NCBI RefSeq assembly: GCF_963678635.1
Contig: NC_087069.1
Span: 17,024,660 to 17,088,659 of the forward strand
Length of the DNA: 64,000 nucleotides
Direction of reading: 5' to 3'
From: Symsagittifera roscoffensis
Lineage: Eukaryota; Xenacoelomorpha; Acoela; Convolutidae
In this document: one piece after another, positions 54,239 to 64,000 of the stretch
How the letters are laid out: each line of letters opens with the position of its first letter
Position numbering within the stretch: position 1 is the first letter of the stretch
Notes under the pieces: generated by a model
Seen by the model: only the letters and a program-made list of their open reading frames with translations
Told to the model about the DNA's origin: nothing
Databases searched by the model: none
Translations under genes and position numbers: made by a program

Positions 54239-54966
54239 TCATTGTTGGATGATTTTCTCCAATTTCAAAATGTTCAGTGGATATTCCCAATATTTGAACA
54301 GGCTCAACTTTTTGCCGCATAAATCGTTGCATAATATAGCATCTGTTCCCATTGTGCATCTGAAGAAAATGTTTCTAGAGCCGTAACTATTCATGAATGG
54401 GATCTGCAGTGGTGTCAGTAGAGCACCACCCACAACACTCTTCACATTCAACTCATATACATGAGAGTTGAAAGCATCGCTTTTAAATTCTGTTGCAAAA
54501 AGATATCCTTCTCCACTTTGATCATTTCCACTCGCTATCCACACTAATGAGTTGATCCATGTCATTTGACCCAACCGGATTGATTTGAACTTGGCCTTAG
54601 ATCCAGACTGGTTGAGGTCAACTTTTGTCAGTGTGCTTTCATCTGTTAGCAGTAATAAAAAGTCTCTTCCGCACAAAACTGTTGAGAGGGAAATGTCATT
54701 TACCTTGATGAGAAGCTGAATTGTTCTTTTATACACTTCATTTTCGTACACATGCACACATTTGTAAGTTCTTGGACCAAAATACCACTCTACCAGCAGT
54801 AACACATTTTCATGAGCGTGAATGATTAGAAAAGAATCCGTGTCTAGTTTCGAAGTATCCAGAGTCCTCACTTCTGTTCCATTTTCTTTATCAACCACAC
54901 ACACTCTGCGCACACCATCTTTACGATAATCGACATACAGAGCGCCACCTCCACTCAAAGCTAGCC
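54239..54966 (-). CDS. Last exon of an unknown gene convergent with plastin
   Basis: On the - strand a strong acceptor (TTTTTTTTATTTCAG) precedes 242 codons ending in TAA. The exon starts GLALSGGGALYVDYRKDGVR and contains alternating hydrophobic, beta-strand-like segments (VCVVDKENGTEVRTLD; FLLLLTDESTLTKVDL; INSLVWIASGNDQSGEGYLF), which suggests a beta-propeller-like fold, but no family is recognised. The phase fits an upstream exon ending at 55084 (Lys|Gly). The start of the continuous frame at 55072 is intron read-through. The 3' end lies 235 bp from the plastin stop, tail to tail. Confidence 0.7.
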
Positions 54967-55083
54967 CTGAAATAAAAAAAATGATGAATTGAATGGACAT
55001 AATCAAGTTACAGGCATTGCATATTAGCATAAGGAAACTACATAGCAGCATAATGAAATTACATTGCAGCATATTGAACTTAC

Positions 55084-55190
55084 CTTTGGACAGGACAGTG
55101 CATACTACCTTATTTATGAACTGACAAGGTTGTTGAAGCCCAAGTGGTTCACGAACAGAAAGCTCAAATGATCTGGAGACAGTGATCGAT
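55084..55190 (-). CDS. Upstream exon (partial) of the unknown convergent gene
   Basis: The - strand reads FELSVREPLGLQQPCQFIN and VVCTVLSK, then donor AAAG|GTAAGT, and joins the next exon in frame. The 5' limit is uncertain: an AG in CCTCAG near 55215 could be the acceptor but lacks a pyrimidine tract, and the frame has a TGA just upstream of about 55212. Confidence 0.5.
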
Positions 55191-55215
55191 GAACAAATGT
55201 GCTCTGGGTTTCAGC

Positions 55216-57532
55216 TGAGGCAATTCCGGACAAGGGAATGGCTACAGTCCGGGTGCGTACATGACTCTCAAACTGATCCCAAGGTAGTTGCCCACGATAC
55301 CGATAGATCTAAGAGGGCAGAGAGATTCGACTCTCGTGTAGGAAGCAGAGTCAGTACAATTCGGTGAACAAAATCCTTGTCAACAAAGTACTCGACGGTT
55401 ATCCGGTCAACAACTGGTGCCGGCCTCTCGAATATTTTAATTAGAGAAGAAGGTAGAACCCGATTGAACAAAACACATTGAAGACGACGTAGTAGGCTCT
55501 AGGATGCTCTGAGAATAATAATACGGCCCCTTCCGGAGAACGTTGCTGCCTCCAGTTATGTGGAGGACGAAAAAAGAGAGGCTATCGACTGGGAACGAAC
55601 AAATTCCTCAGCACTGTTTCAAAGTAGATGACGCTATCGTCCAAGCGTTTTACTCGGCTGACTTACCGAACAAATAGGGTTGCCAGCCGTCGCTTGGGAC
55701 AAATCCAAATGCGAAGCAGCATGCTATTCAGTACGGACCTGAAGTATTATGTAGCAAAATTTTTTTGATTTTTTTTGAGAACAAAAAAAAAAGAAATAAA
55801 TCGGAGCTGAGCGGAAGCTGATTAGAAAACGAGAGAAGTTCTGGTAATCCAAAATTAGAAGAGCTGAAGAACGAAAAGTTTTTTGTTGCCTACGCCACGC
55901 TGGACGTAAAAATGGAGAAAAAAGGCGAGTGGAAACACAGACTCCAATTGGTCCAGGAGCCCGACTCAATACGCTAGCAGTGGACATCTTGGGCCAGTGA
56001 GTACCAGCACAAAAACCAAACACAGTCTGGTTATGGTGGTAGTCCTTACGAATTTTGCTTTAGTGGTGTCTCTGTTGTCATTGGGTTCGACCGAGATAGC
56101 TCGCGGAATGGTGAAGATTTTGATACCCAGATTTTTGACCCCTCAACATTCTTCACATCAATCAAAGAGAAAAAATTGACAGTAAGTTTGTCGTGGAGAT
56201 CTACCGCCGCTTAATGATTGATAAACGACGGATCATCTACTGACAAAATTGCAATCAAAACGATTTTTTAACAATTTGTGTTAGCCAACTAAGGTCCTAC
56301 TGTTGAACATCTATAACATCAATCACTGTTCTTGAACTAGACCAAATTACTCTATAATAATTCAAGTTATGGGCTAGGAGGTTAAATATAATCAACTTTA
56401 GTAACTAAAATTACATATCAGTGTTAGATCTCATCTTTTGTGTTAGATTTAATAACAGCAACGAGTTCAGCATAGTTAACTAGCTAAGCTAGTCCTGTTA
56501 TCCAGAAAATTGGAAAAGTTGAAGCATTACTCGGGACAAAAAAAGACCAGCCAAGACACACAAGCCAACAGAAAAACAGAACACAAACCAACAGACCAAC
56601 AGAAAAGCTTTAAATAATTGCCTGAAGCTGGGACAATTAGCCTCAACTGTGAAACATTTTTGAAAAAAGGAACAGATTCGAATCCACATCTCACAGGCGG
56701 AAGCCAAAAAGAATCCTTCTAATTTTACAGAACTCATAGGACGCATAATAGAGTTGATTTGGGCGCGGGATTCAAAAACCAGGACCTCTCGGACCGCCTG
56801 GTCTAATACGTGCTATGGCTACTCGAAAGTTCTCATGTGATCTCCGTATGCAGCAGTGGGACTGTGGCCTAAAATTAGCATGCTATAGACCTTGTTGGAT
56901 AAGACCCCAGACCACCTATAACACTAAAACCGGTTTCAAAGCCTAAATAAAAAGTCCACTGTAGGCTTTCAGAAGTCAGTATGTTGACGCCAATAGGCTC
57001 AGGGAGCCAACTGTTTGGTAAATATTAGCTATTGTCTTGTTAAATCATTGACCGAATTTGACGGGGCTTATCAGCAATAGGGAAAAATCCAGAACGGAAA
57101 CAAGAATTTTGCTAGGGCATACACACTATAAAGTTGACCCAGGTCATATTAAGTTTAGAGAGGGAGTAAACACTAGATTTCCACTCTGAGAAAATCTCAA
57201 GTGATTAAAATTGCGTAGGCGACTCCTTTCGGAGGTTATAGCTTTTTCCACGGAAACATGATCATAACTATTAGAGAAGGGATTCATCGCGAAGCACTAA
57301 CGAAATGAGGATGAACTTGTTACGTATGATTCCAATGGGACATTTAACAATACCCCTGGATTAAAACCGAAAGTTAGTCTGATCCCCAGCTAAAGCTCTA
57401 GGAAATAGGGTTTGAGCACCATGCCTCCAACTAAGGGTAAAATATCTATCAGATAACTCAAAAGGAGACTAGAAGTTACCTTGTCCTTTAATTACTGCTT
57501 TGAAGAAAAGGATTTAGAAAAGATCGAAACTA
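55216..57532. other. Stretch without recognisable genes
   Basis: Less AT-rich than its neighbours, with short scrambled ORFs on both strands. It may be decayed transposon, but I found no protein motif, LTR or TIR to support this. Confidence 0.4.
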
Positions 57533-59435
57533 CACTCAAAAAAATGTTAAGGTAAAATTACCCTAAATGAGTTAAGGTAAAAAAAAAATTAAGGTAAAAT
57601 TTACCCTAACATTACCTTAACTTTACCTTAAAAAATTGTTAGGGTAAAATTTACCTTAACTGAATTAAGGTAATTTAGCTTAACTTAACCTTACTTTTAC
57701 TAAAAATATTTAGGAATGCATATAACTAAACAGGAATAAGGTAGTTTGAGATAAACATTGGATCTCGTAGACCACCTATCAAATTTTCAGTTCAACCATA
57801 TAAGTGATAAAGTTTTTTCTAAGTATATTTGTATTTATGTATTTTTGTATGTATGTATGTATGTATGTATGTATGTATGTATGTATGTATGTATGTATGT
57901 ATGTATGTATGTATGTATGTATGTATGTATGTATGTATGTATGTATGTATGTATGTATGTATGTATGTATGTATGTATGTATGTATGTATGTATGTATGT
58001 ATGTATGTATGTATGTATGTATGTATGTATGTATGTATGTATGTATGTATGTATGTATGTATGTATGTATGTATGTATGTATGTATGTATGTATGTATGT
58101 ATGTATGTATGTATGTATGTATGTATGTATGTATGTATGTATGTATGTATGTATGTATGTATGTATGTATGTATGTATGTATGTATGTATGTATGTATGT
58201 ATGTATGTATGTATGTATGTATGTATGTATGTATGTATGTATGTATGTATGTATGTATGTATGTATGTATGTATGTATGTATGTATGTATGTATGTATGT
58301 ATGTATGTATGTATGTATGTATGTATGTATGTATGTATGTATGTATGTATGTATGTATGTATGTATGTATGTATGTATGTATGTATGTATGTATGTATGT
58401 ATGCATGTATGTATGTATGTATGTATGTATGTATGTATGTATGTATGTATGTATGTATGTATGTATGTATGTATGTATGTATGTATGTATGTATGTATGT
58501 ATGTATGTATGTATGTATGTATGTATGTATGTATGTATGTATGTATGTATGTATGTATGTATGTATGTATGTATGTATGTATGTATGTATGTATGTATGT
58601 ATGTATGTATGTATGTATGTATGTATGTATGTATGTATGTATGTATGTATGTATGTATGTATGAATGTATGTATGTATGTATGTATGTATGTATGTATGT
58701 ATGTATGTATGTATGTATGTATGTATGTATGTATGTATGTATGTATGTATGTATGTATGTATGTATGTATGTATGTATGTATGTATGTATGTATGTATGT
58801 ATGTATGTATGTATGTATGTATGTATGTATGTATGTATGTATGTATGTATGTATGTATGTATGTATGTATGTATGTATGTATGTATGTATGTATGTATGT
58901 ATGTATGTATGTATGTATGTATGTATGTATGTATGTATGTATGTATGTATGTATGTATGTATGTATGTATGTATGTATGTATGTATGTATGTATGTATGT
59001 ATGTATGTATGTATGTATGTATGTATGTATGTATGTATGTATGTATGTATGTATGTATGTATGTATGTATGTATGTATGTATGTATGTATGTATGTATGT
59101 ATGTATGTATGTATGTATGTATGTATGTATGTATGTATGTATGTATGTATGTATGTATGTATGTATGTATGTATGTATGTATGTATGTATGTATGTATGT
59201 ATGTATGTATGTATGTATGTATGTATGTATGTATGTATGTATGTATGTATGTATGTATGTATGTATGTATGTATGTATGTATGTATGTATGTATGTATGT
59301 ATGTATGTATGTATGTATGTATGTATGTATGTATGTATGTATGTATGTATGTATGTATGTATGTATGTATGTATGTATGTATGTATGTATGTATGTATGT
59401 ATGTATGTATGTATGTATGTATGTATGTATGTATG

Positions 59436-59469
<34 letters not shown>

Positions 59470-59500
59470 TGTAAAAATTTACCTTAACTTTTTTTGAGTG
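57533..59500. mobile_element. TIR element (CACTCAAAAAAA ... GTTAAGGTAA) hosting a giant ATGT repeat
   Basis: The left end reads CACTCAAAAAAATGTTAAGG and the right end is its inverted form (CCTTAACTTTTTTTGAGTG). The left part (to about 57700) consists of repeated TTAAGGTAAAATTTACC-type palindromic words. Nearly all of the remainder is the tetranucleotide repeat. No transposase. A MITE that carries and spreads a microsatellite is the simplest reading. Confidence 0.7.
57846..59465. repeat. (ATGT)n microsatellite, about 405 units
   Basis: 1620 bp of near-perfect tetranucleotide repeat with two single-base interruptions seen, T to C at 58404 and T to A at 58664. ORFs reading Met-Tyr-Val-Cys through it are artefacts of the repeat. 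Confidence 0.98.
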
Positions 59501-59670
59501 CAGAAAAACCTTTATTCAATTTTATTTTTTTGACATTAATGTTTTTATAAGCAGTTTGATTTACCTAAAAAATTAGTCCCAGAAAAAAACAGCAAAAAAC
59601 GGAATGTCACAAATGGGATGTTTTCAGCTCCTCGGATAGTAAGAACCCTAAAAGACGAGCTACGTCACCT

Positions 59671-60397
59671 CCCGGGTCGAGCTCCCAGACTCATGTCCAG
59701 ACTTTAAGGGTAGCGCCACATCCGGAGTTAGACCCAAATTGCATAGTCGCGCCGAGAGTTTGAGTCTGGAAAGTCTGGACATGAGTCGCGTCTAGAGCCG
59801 TGAAAGTCTGGACATACCAAAATTTGGTCGCGAAAGTCTCCACCTCGGTCGCGAAAGTCTTGAAAGTGCACATTTTGGTCGCGCTGGCCAAGCTGGTTGC
59901 GCCGTTGCCTTTGGAGTCGCGCCGTTTCCTGAGTCGCGCCATATCCACCATGGTCGCGAAAGTCGCGCCGTCTCCACCTCGGTCGAGAAAGCCCTGAAAA
60001 ATTTTTTTAAAGTCGCGCCGTCTACATGTTGGTCTGGAAAGTCGCGCCGTCTCTATTTTGTTCTGGAAAGTCAGAGGAAATTTTCTGAGCCGCAGGGTCG
60101 CGCCATATCCGCCTCGGTCGCGAAAGTCGCGCCTTAGTTTTTTGGTCGCGAAACTCTAGAAATGGCAGCTCTTGGTCGCGAGAGTCTGGACATACCAAAA
60201 ATGAGTCGCAATATTTTGGTAGCGCCATCTCCACTTCGGTTGCGATAGTCGCGACAGATCATCATGGTCGCAAAAACCTGGAAATGCCATGTTTTGGTCG
60301 CCAAAGTCGGGACATGCCTAATTTTGGTCTGGAAAGTCTGGACATGCTAAAATTTTGTCGCGAAAGTCTGAACATGAGTCTGGGAACTCGACCCGGG
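59671..60397. mobile_element. TIR-bounded minisatellite element (CCCGGGTCGAG ends)
   Basis: Left end CCCGGGTCGAGCTCCCAGAC continues with TCATGTCCAGAC; the right end is the inverted copy (GTCTGAACATGAGTCTGGGAACTCGACCCGGG) with few mismatches. Between them the phrase (G)GTCGCG(A/C)(A/C)(A/G)GTC and GAAAGTCTGGACAT recur many times in one orientation. GC content is much higher than the surroundings. No credible ORF. Confidence 0.7.
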
Positions 60398-61564
60398 CTG
60401 AAAGCCAACAAAGAGGGATTGAAATATAAATGTTACTATGCGTTGTTTCAACAGGTTTAGGACGAATAAAACTTTAAAGAAAAATAATCTCAGCTAGTCC
60501 CGGAAGGCCGACATTTTAACTGAATTAGCGTAAGTTACTTGAAGTTTAGGCGAGACTGTAGCTGATTTTTGCACAGCTCAGTTTGAGATACTTGTCTTTT
60601 ACCTGTCTAGAAACGTCACAAGAATGATATATAAAATACATGGCTTATGAGGTACTTAGGTAGTTTCAGGACTTGTAGGGGCCAAGATAAATCAAACATT
60701 CAAGAAAATCAATTGGAAAAAAAGGATCAAATTTGTATGGAAAACCCCGAGATTAAGACAGGAAAGCTGCTTAATCCCTAGCCCAACCACTGGAAATGAG
60801 AATGGGTCACTTGCTAAAAAATTGGGGGAAAAACCTATATATTAGGAACTAGAGCAGAAGCTGATACAGATATAGCAGAATCGTTTTTGAACGATTGATA
60901 TTGAAAGAAGTTCGAGGAGAACGTTTGTTAGTAGTAAGGTGTTAATTGAACTGCAGGAGGCAGTTGGTTTAAGCAATAGACATCGCGAACCCCTTTCTTT
61001 ATTTGAATGATTAATTTATATTTCAGACAATTAAAGGCTACTCTGTATTTGATTGTATTCATTTCCTAATTCAATCTTATTATTGGAATTTTTGTTGCGA
61101 TTGATTATTGATTGACGGGTGAGATACAGTCGGAAGAGCACGAATCACGGGGCGAGCAGCACAGTACAGTACAGAGCAGCCAACCACTAAATCAACCCTT
61201 TAGGAATTGTGAACCGTACTGGGAATTGGTTGCCCCGCTGACCTCAGTACCAAAGGTAACATATTGCGACGGTGTGAAATAGCGAGCATGACCGGCCTAC
61301 AGATATTGTGAATTCCCCCACCCCTACGTTTACAATGGCGCTCTTGGTTGGGCTTTCTTTATCGAGCGAATAACTATCTTTGGGTTCAGCAACGACGAGT
61401 GTTTGAGGGAGAGTCGACTAAATCACGAGGAAAAAATTGAGTGGAGCAACCTAGCACTAAAGAAAGTTTTCTTCAAAGCGTGAGTTGACTGTGTGTTTTT
61501 GCTGGGAACGAAACTAGTGAGTGTGGGTTGTTCGAATTGAATCAACTACGCTGAGTTTAGACTG
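60398..61564. other. Stretch without recognisable genes
   Basis: No supported ORF or repeat apart from a short (GTACA)-type run near 61160. Might include the leader of the retroelement-like region that follows, which is unproven. Confidence 0.35.
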
Positions 61565-62080
61565 ATGCATCCGAGGAAGGAACTCAAGAAGTGCTGCGGT
61601 CCAAGGCATGACGGTGCTCTCATTCATGACTGGATGTTCATGAAATTGGAGATAGGATCAATAACCGAGAAAAAAGCAGTTATTGTTGTGGAGAACTTGT
61701 TCAGACCCATGCTGATCAGTCTCAGCACGCTGAAAAGAAAGTCAGAAAGCAGGGTGGGCTATCAACGGCGCTGTATTCGTGCCGACGATAGTTCGTTGCC
61801 CTTGCTGGAAAAGATTGGCCCTCCCCTGGATGAAAGCAGATTGAGACAGATTATGGCTCCCTCCGTCTATCCCAGAGTCCCGACAGGAGAAGTTGGAGGA
61901 GAAGATTTTGCCCTCAGATCGGAATGGGCTAACAAAGGACGAACTTTCGTTTGGGGCAGTGTGTGTGACGAAATAGTGGACATTGAGATGGACAATAGGA
62001 CAGATTGCAACTTGATATCCGAAGGTTTGCTTGAACCCCTCGGGTGCGAAGACGCTGTCCGGACACTCAATGGAAAGTGA
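61565..62080 (+). pseudogene. Retropepsin-like array, domains 0 (second half) and 1 (first half)
   Basis: 171-codon frame. Residues about 20-60 (MFMKLEIGSITEKKAVIVVE then MLISLSTLKR) have the look of the second half of a retropepsin: a beta pair, Val-Val, then the hydrophobic-Leu-Gly-like loop. Residues about 125-171 (VDIEMDNRTDCNLISEGLL) resemble the first half with the active-site strand, but Asp-Asn-Arg stands where Asp-Thr/Ser-Gly is expected. Retroelement Gag-Pol proteases are the nearest known type. The family call is by pattern, not by search. Confidence 0.4.
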
Positions 62081-62286
62081 AAGGATCATTCAATGGAAAA
62101 GAACGAAAGGTCGAGGCCCTCGGATACATCAGAACAAGTAGCTTTGAGGGAACCTTCATGCTGATCGTTGTCAGTAACCAATTTTTCGATTCGGATGTAG
62201 TCCTGAGTGCTCAGGAACTTGCGGAGTGTCACAAACTACTCGTTAGCCACGGAAAAAAAGAGCGTTGTGTCACGAGAGCAATCTAA
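62044..62286 (+). pseudogene. Retropepsin-like array, domain 1 (second half)
   Basis: Continues the preceding frame after a one-base shift near 62080. VEALGYIRTSSFEGTFMLIV and FFDSDVVLSAQEL fit the second half of a retropepsin (flap-like Gly, paired beta strands, Asp-Val-Val-Leu). A stop follows at about 62284. Confidence 0.4.
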
Positions 62287-62787
62287 TTGAGCCGACACCA
62301 GTAGTTTTCGAGAAACTACCGAAGACATCGACGATCATGCTGGACGAGGAAACGATTGGGAAAAAAAGATATCGATGCGGAAGCCGAGTACGGGTATGAT
62401 CAATCAACGAACGGACCACGCCGTGGTTCTGAGCTTCAAACAATTGGAAGGACGACACGGGATGCTCCTCGAGCGTCCCAGAGAGTTGCTACGGGCTGGA
62501 AGGGAGGAACAGGTTGGGATGATCACCGAAGATTGCGAAAAAATAATCCCACATCACTTCGAAGTTTTGCTTGACGGGGGCAGAAACCCCGAGGTCCCAT
62601 GAGCAACGAGCAAAGTTAAAGACGAAAACCAGTTAGACGAGCCGGCCCACGAAGGCTTTGGTGTATTGACCGAGCCTATTGGTAAAGAGGGCATCACGTC
62701 AGGACCACGTAGTGGTGAAGCAGAGCTAACTTCCCGCGCCGAGACCCAGTCTTTCAATTCTTAACCTAGCTAGGGTAACGTTTAGGT

Positions 62788-63139
62788 TGCAACTGAAGTC
62801 AAATCGAACGCAGGGGCAGGGCAGAGAAAGAGATCAGTTGAAACTAGCAGGAAGTTTGTTAATGCGTTCGCAAATGGCGTGTACGTGGACACGGAACTTG
62901 ACGATGAGATTGCGGGCAATTTGATGCGACTGGACACTTTCCAGACATTGCAGCCAAGGCCGGCTGTACTGCCTCTCAACGGAAGATTGATTTGAAGGTG
63001 TGACGGGAATGACCGAGATGTCCAAGGGGTGGGATCAGTTTCGGTAGAAATCAAGTTGGGGAGACTGAAGAGGATTTTCCCGGCCGTAGTCACGGAGAAC
63101 CATGAGACTGACACGGACATGGTTCTGAATACTCGATGA
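62788..63139 (+). pseudogene. Retropepsin-like array, domain 2
   Basis: AFANGVYVDTELDDEIAGNL looks like the active-site strand with Asp-Thr-Glu instead of Asp-Thr-Gly. After a stop at about 62994 and a frame change the second half reads GSVSVEIKLGRLKRIFPAVV and TDMVLNTR. The pieces are on the same strand and in the same order as domain 1. Confidence 0.35.
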
Positions 63140-63315
63140 ATGAACAAACGTTTAGGAAGTTTCCATGATGAGAAGTCAAAGAAATTTCATTCGAATGCGG
63201 TCGTGCTCGACGGTTTCATTCGATTGGGAGTCGTGCCCAAGGCCTGAGAAAATTGAACTCGCAACGAATGAAATCTCAGACACAGTTAGTAGATTGGAAA
63301 GGTTGAGATGACCAG

Positions 63316-63854
63316 ATGACCAGAGCTTTCAAAAATGGCTATGTCAACAACAGGGCTGCTAAAATGGAACTGGATCCCAACCTCGAATGGACCCTGTTAA
63401 GCTACAAAGCCTACTGGTCGATTGGATCAGAGGTGCCCTCAGGCAGGCCGAGGAAAATCTCGAGACAAAAACACGAGACAGTTGGGGTGTAGTCGGTAAA
63501 GCTTCGATTGTGCTGCAGCTGGGACAGTTTAACAGAAGGACCGATGGCTTGGTGATCGATGGACTGGATGTTGTTCTAACACTTGGACTCGTTTGGTATG
63601 AACAGGACGAAGATTTCGTTTTCGACATAGAGAACGAAGTTTTGAAAACTGGGAAGAAGTGCAGTGGTCCAATTGAGGTTAGGTTCAAATTTCCTGGGAG
63701 ACCGAGACTTCGGGTCCGACATGGAATGGAAACAGGCAGAATATGCGCCAACGCAGCTGTGACTACAGACTCCTGTGAGGCGGAGAGTGCAAAGCCGCCA
63801 AAGTGGGCGCTGGCTTACCCCGAGAGTACATGTTCTGGCGCAGAAATGGCTTGA
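63316..63854 (+). pseudogene. Retropepsin-like array, domain 3
   Basis: The first half is in the frame from 63316 (MTRAFKNGYVNNRAAKMELD; LEWTLLSYKAY), similar to the opening of domain 2. The second half is in the frame 63387-63854 (GKASIVLQLGQFNRRTDGLV then DGLDVVLTLGLVW). The Asp-Val-Val-Leu-Thr-Leu-Gly loop is the best preserved motif of the array. The remainder is Arg/Glu-rich and unassigned. The frame stops at 63854. Confidence 0.35.
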
Positions 63855-64000
63855 TGTGACATGACAGAGACACGCGAAAATCAAACCGGCGAAGTTTCAG
63901 AAAGAAGCGGCCATGAGAACGAGTGTAAGGTAATGAGTCATGGCTGTTTGAGAGAAGACGATCTGGAGAATTGTGAACACGGCGGTAATTTAATGGAACG

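Noticed and set aside
54967-55072. ATG at 55072 as start of the convergent gene
   Set aside because: The first 35 residues are encoded by an intron: a strong acceptor precedes the conserved part and an upstream exon joins in phase.
57758-59497. ORFs of up to 579 codons on + and 195 codons on - (Met-Tyr-Val-Cys or His-Thr-Tyr-Ile repeats)
   Set aside because: They arise from a tetranucleotide repeat with no stop codon in any frame; not genes.
59700-60370. Possible CRISPR-like repeat-spacer array
   Set aside because: Repeat phrases are variable, spacers are not unique, there are TIRs at both ends, and the context is animal nuclear DNA.

Overview
The window is AT-rich animal nuclear DNA. It holds seven spliced exons (GT..AG introns) of a plastin/fimbrin gene, a convergent split gene of unknown function, BEL/Pao and Ty3/gypsy LTR elements, Tc1-like fold-back elements, other TIR elements, tandem repeats and large intronic duplications. 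I cannot place the species beyond Metazoa.

Layout. 1-6555 is a decayed BEL/Pao retrotransposon on the + strand whose 5' LTR lies outside the window. A tRNA-like SINE head (about 6600) and a fold-back element (7827-8770) follow. 9176-28026 is one very young 18.85-kb Ty3/gypsy-class element on the - strand: 408-bp LTRs with one visible mismatch, a CAAA target-site duplication, a primer-binding site and intact ORFs. 28962-54004 is the 3' part of the plastin gene on the + strand (end of CH2, then CH3 and CH4). Its introns contain a fossil gypsy element (29283-35421), two CAGTGCTG fold-back elements, four copies of an AATAAGCAGAAT element, and a 5.6-kb/4.5-kb tandem segmental duplication. 54239-55084 on the - strand is the last part of a convergent unknown gene. 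57533-59500 is a TIR element carrying about 405 copies of ATGT. 59671-60397 is a second TIR element filled with GTCGCG-type minisatellite. 61565-63854 is a decayed array of retropepsin-like domains.

The outstanding object is the 18.85-kb element. Read in its own direction (right to left) it has a long repeat-bearing leader, a 155-aa basic ORF that overlaps the next start by 26 nt, and a single 2740-aa Gag-Pol (N-terminal domain, capsid, CCHC knuckle, R/N/S/Y-rich tract, protease, RT, RNase H, integrase with GPY motif). A close-packed chain of six further frames follows: 42 aa, TAA/ATG abutting, 76 aa (hydrophobic), ATGA overlap, 62 aa (two hydrophobic segments), a 378-codon frame with no methionine codon at all, a 13-nt overlap, an 872-aa envelope-like glycoprotein, another ATGA overlap, and a 597-aa protein of unknown family. 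The stretch ahead of the envelope start is strongly depleted of ATG in every frame. Together these suggest that the 3' half is translated from a polycistronic subgenomic RNA by termination-reinitiation, leaky scanning and non-AUG initiation, which is unusual for a eukaryotic LTR element. That translation model is inference; the ORF geometry is read directly from the sequence.
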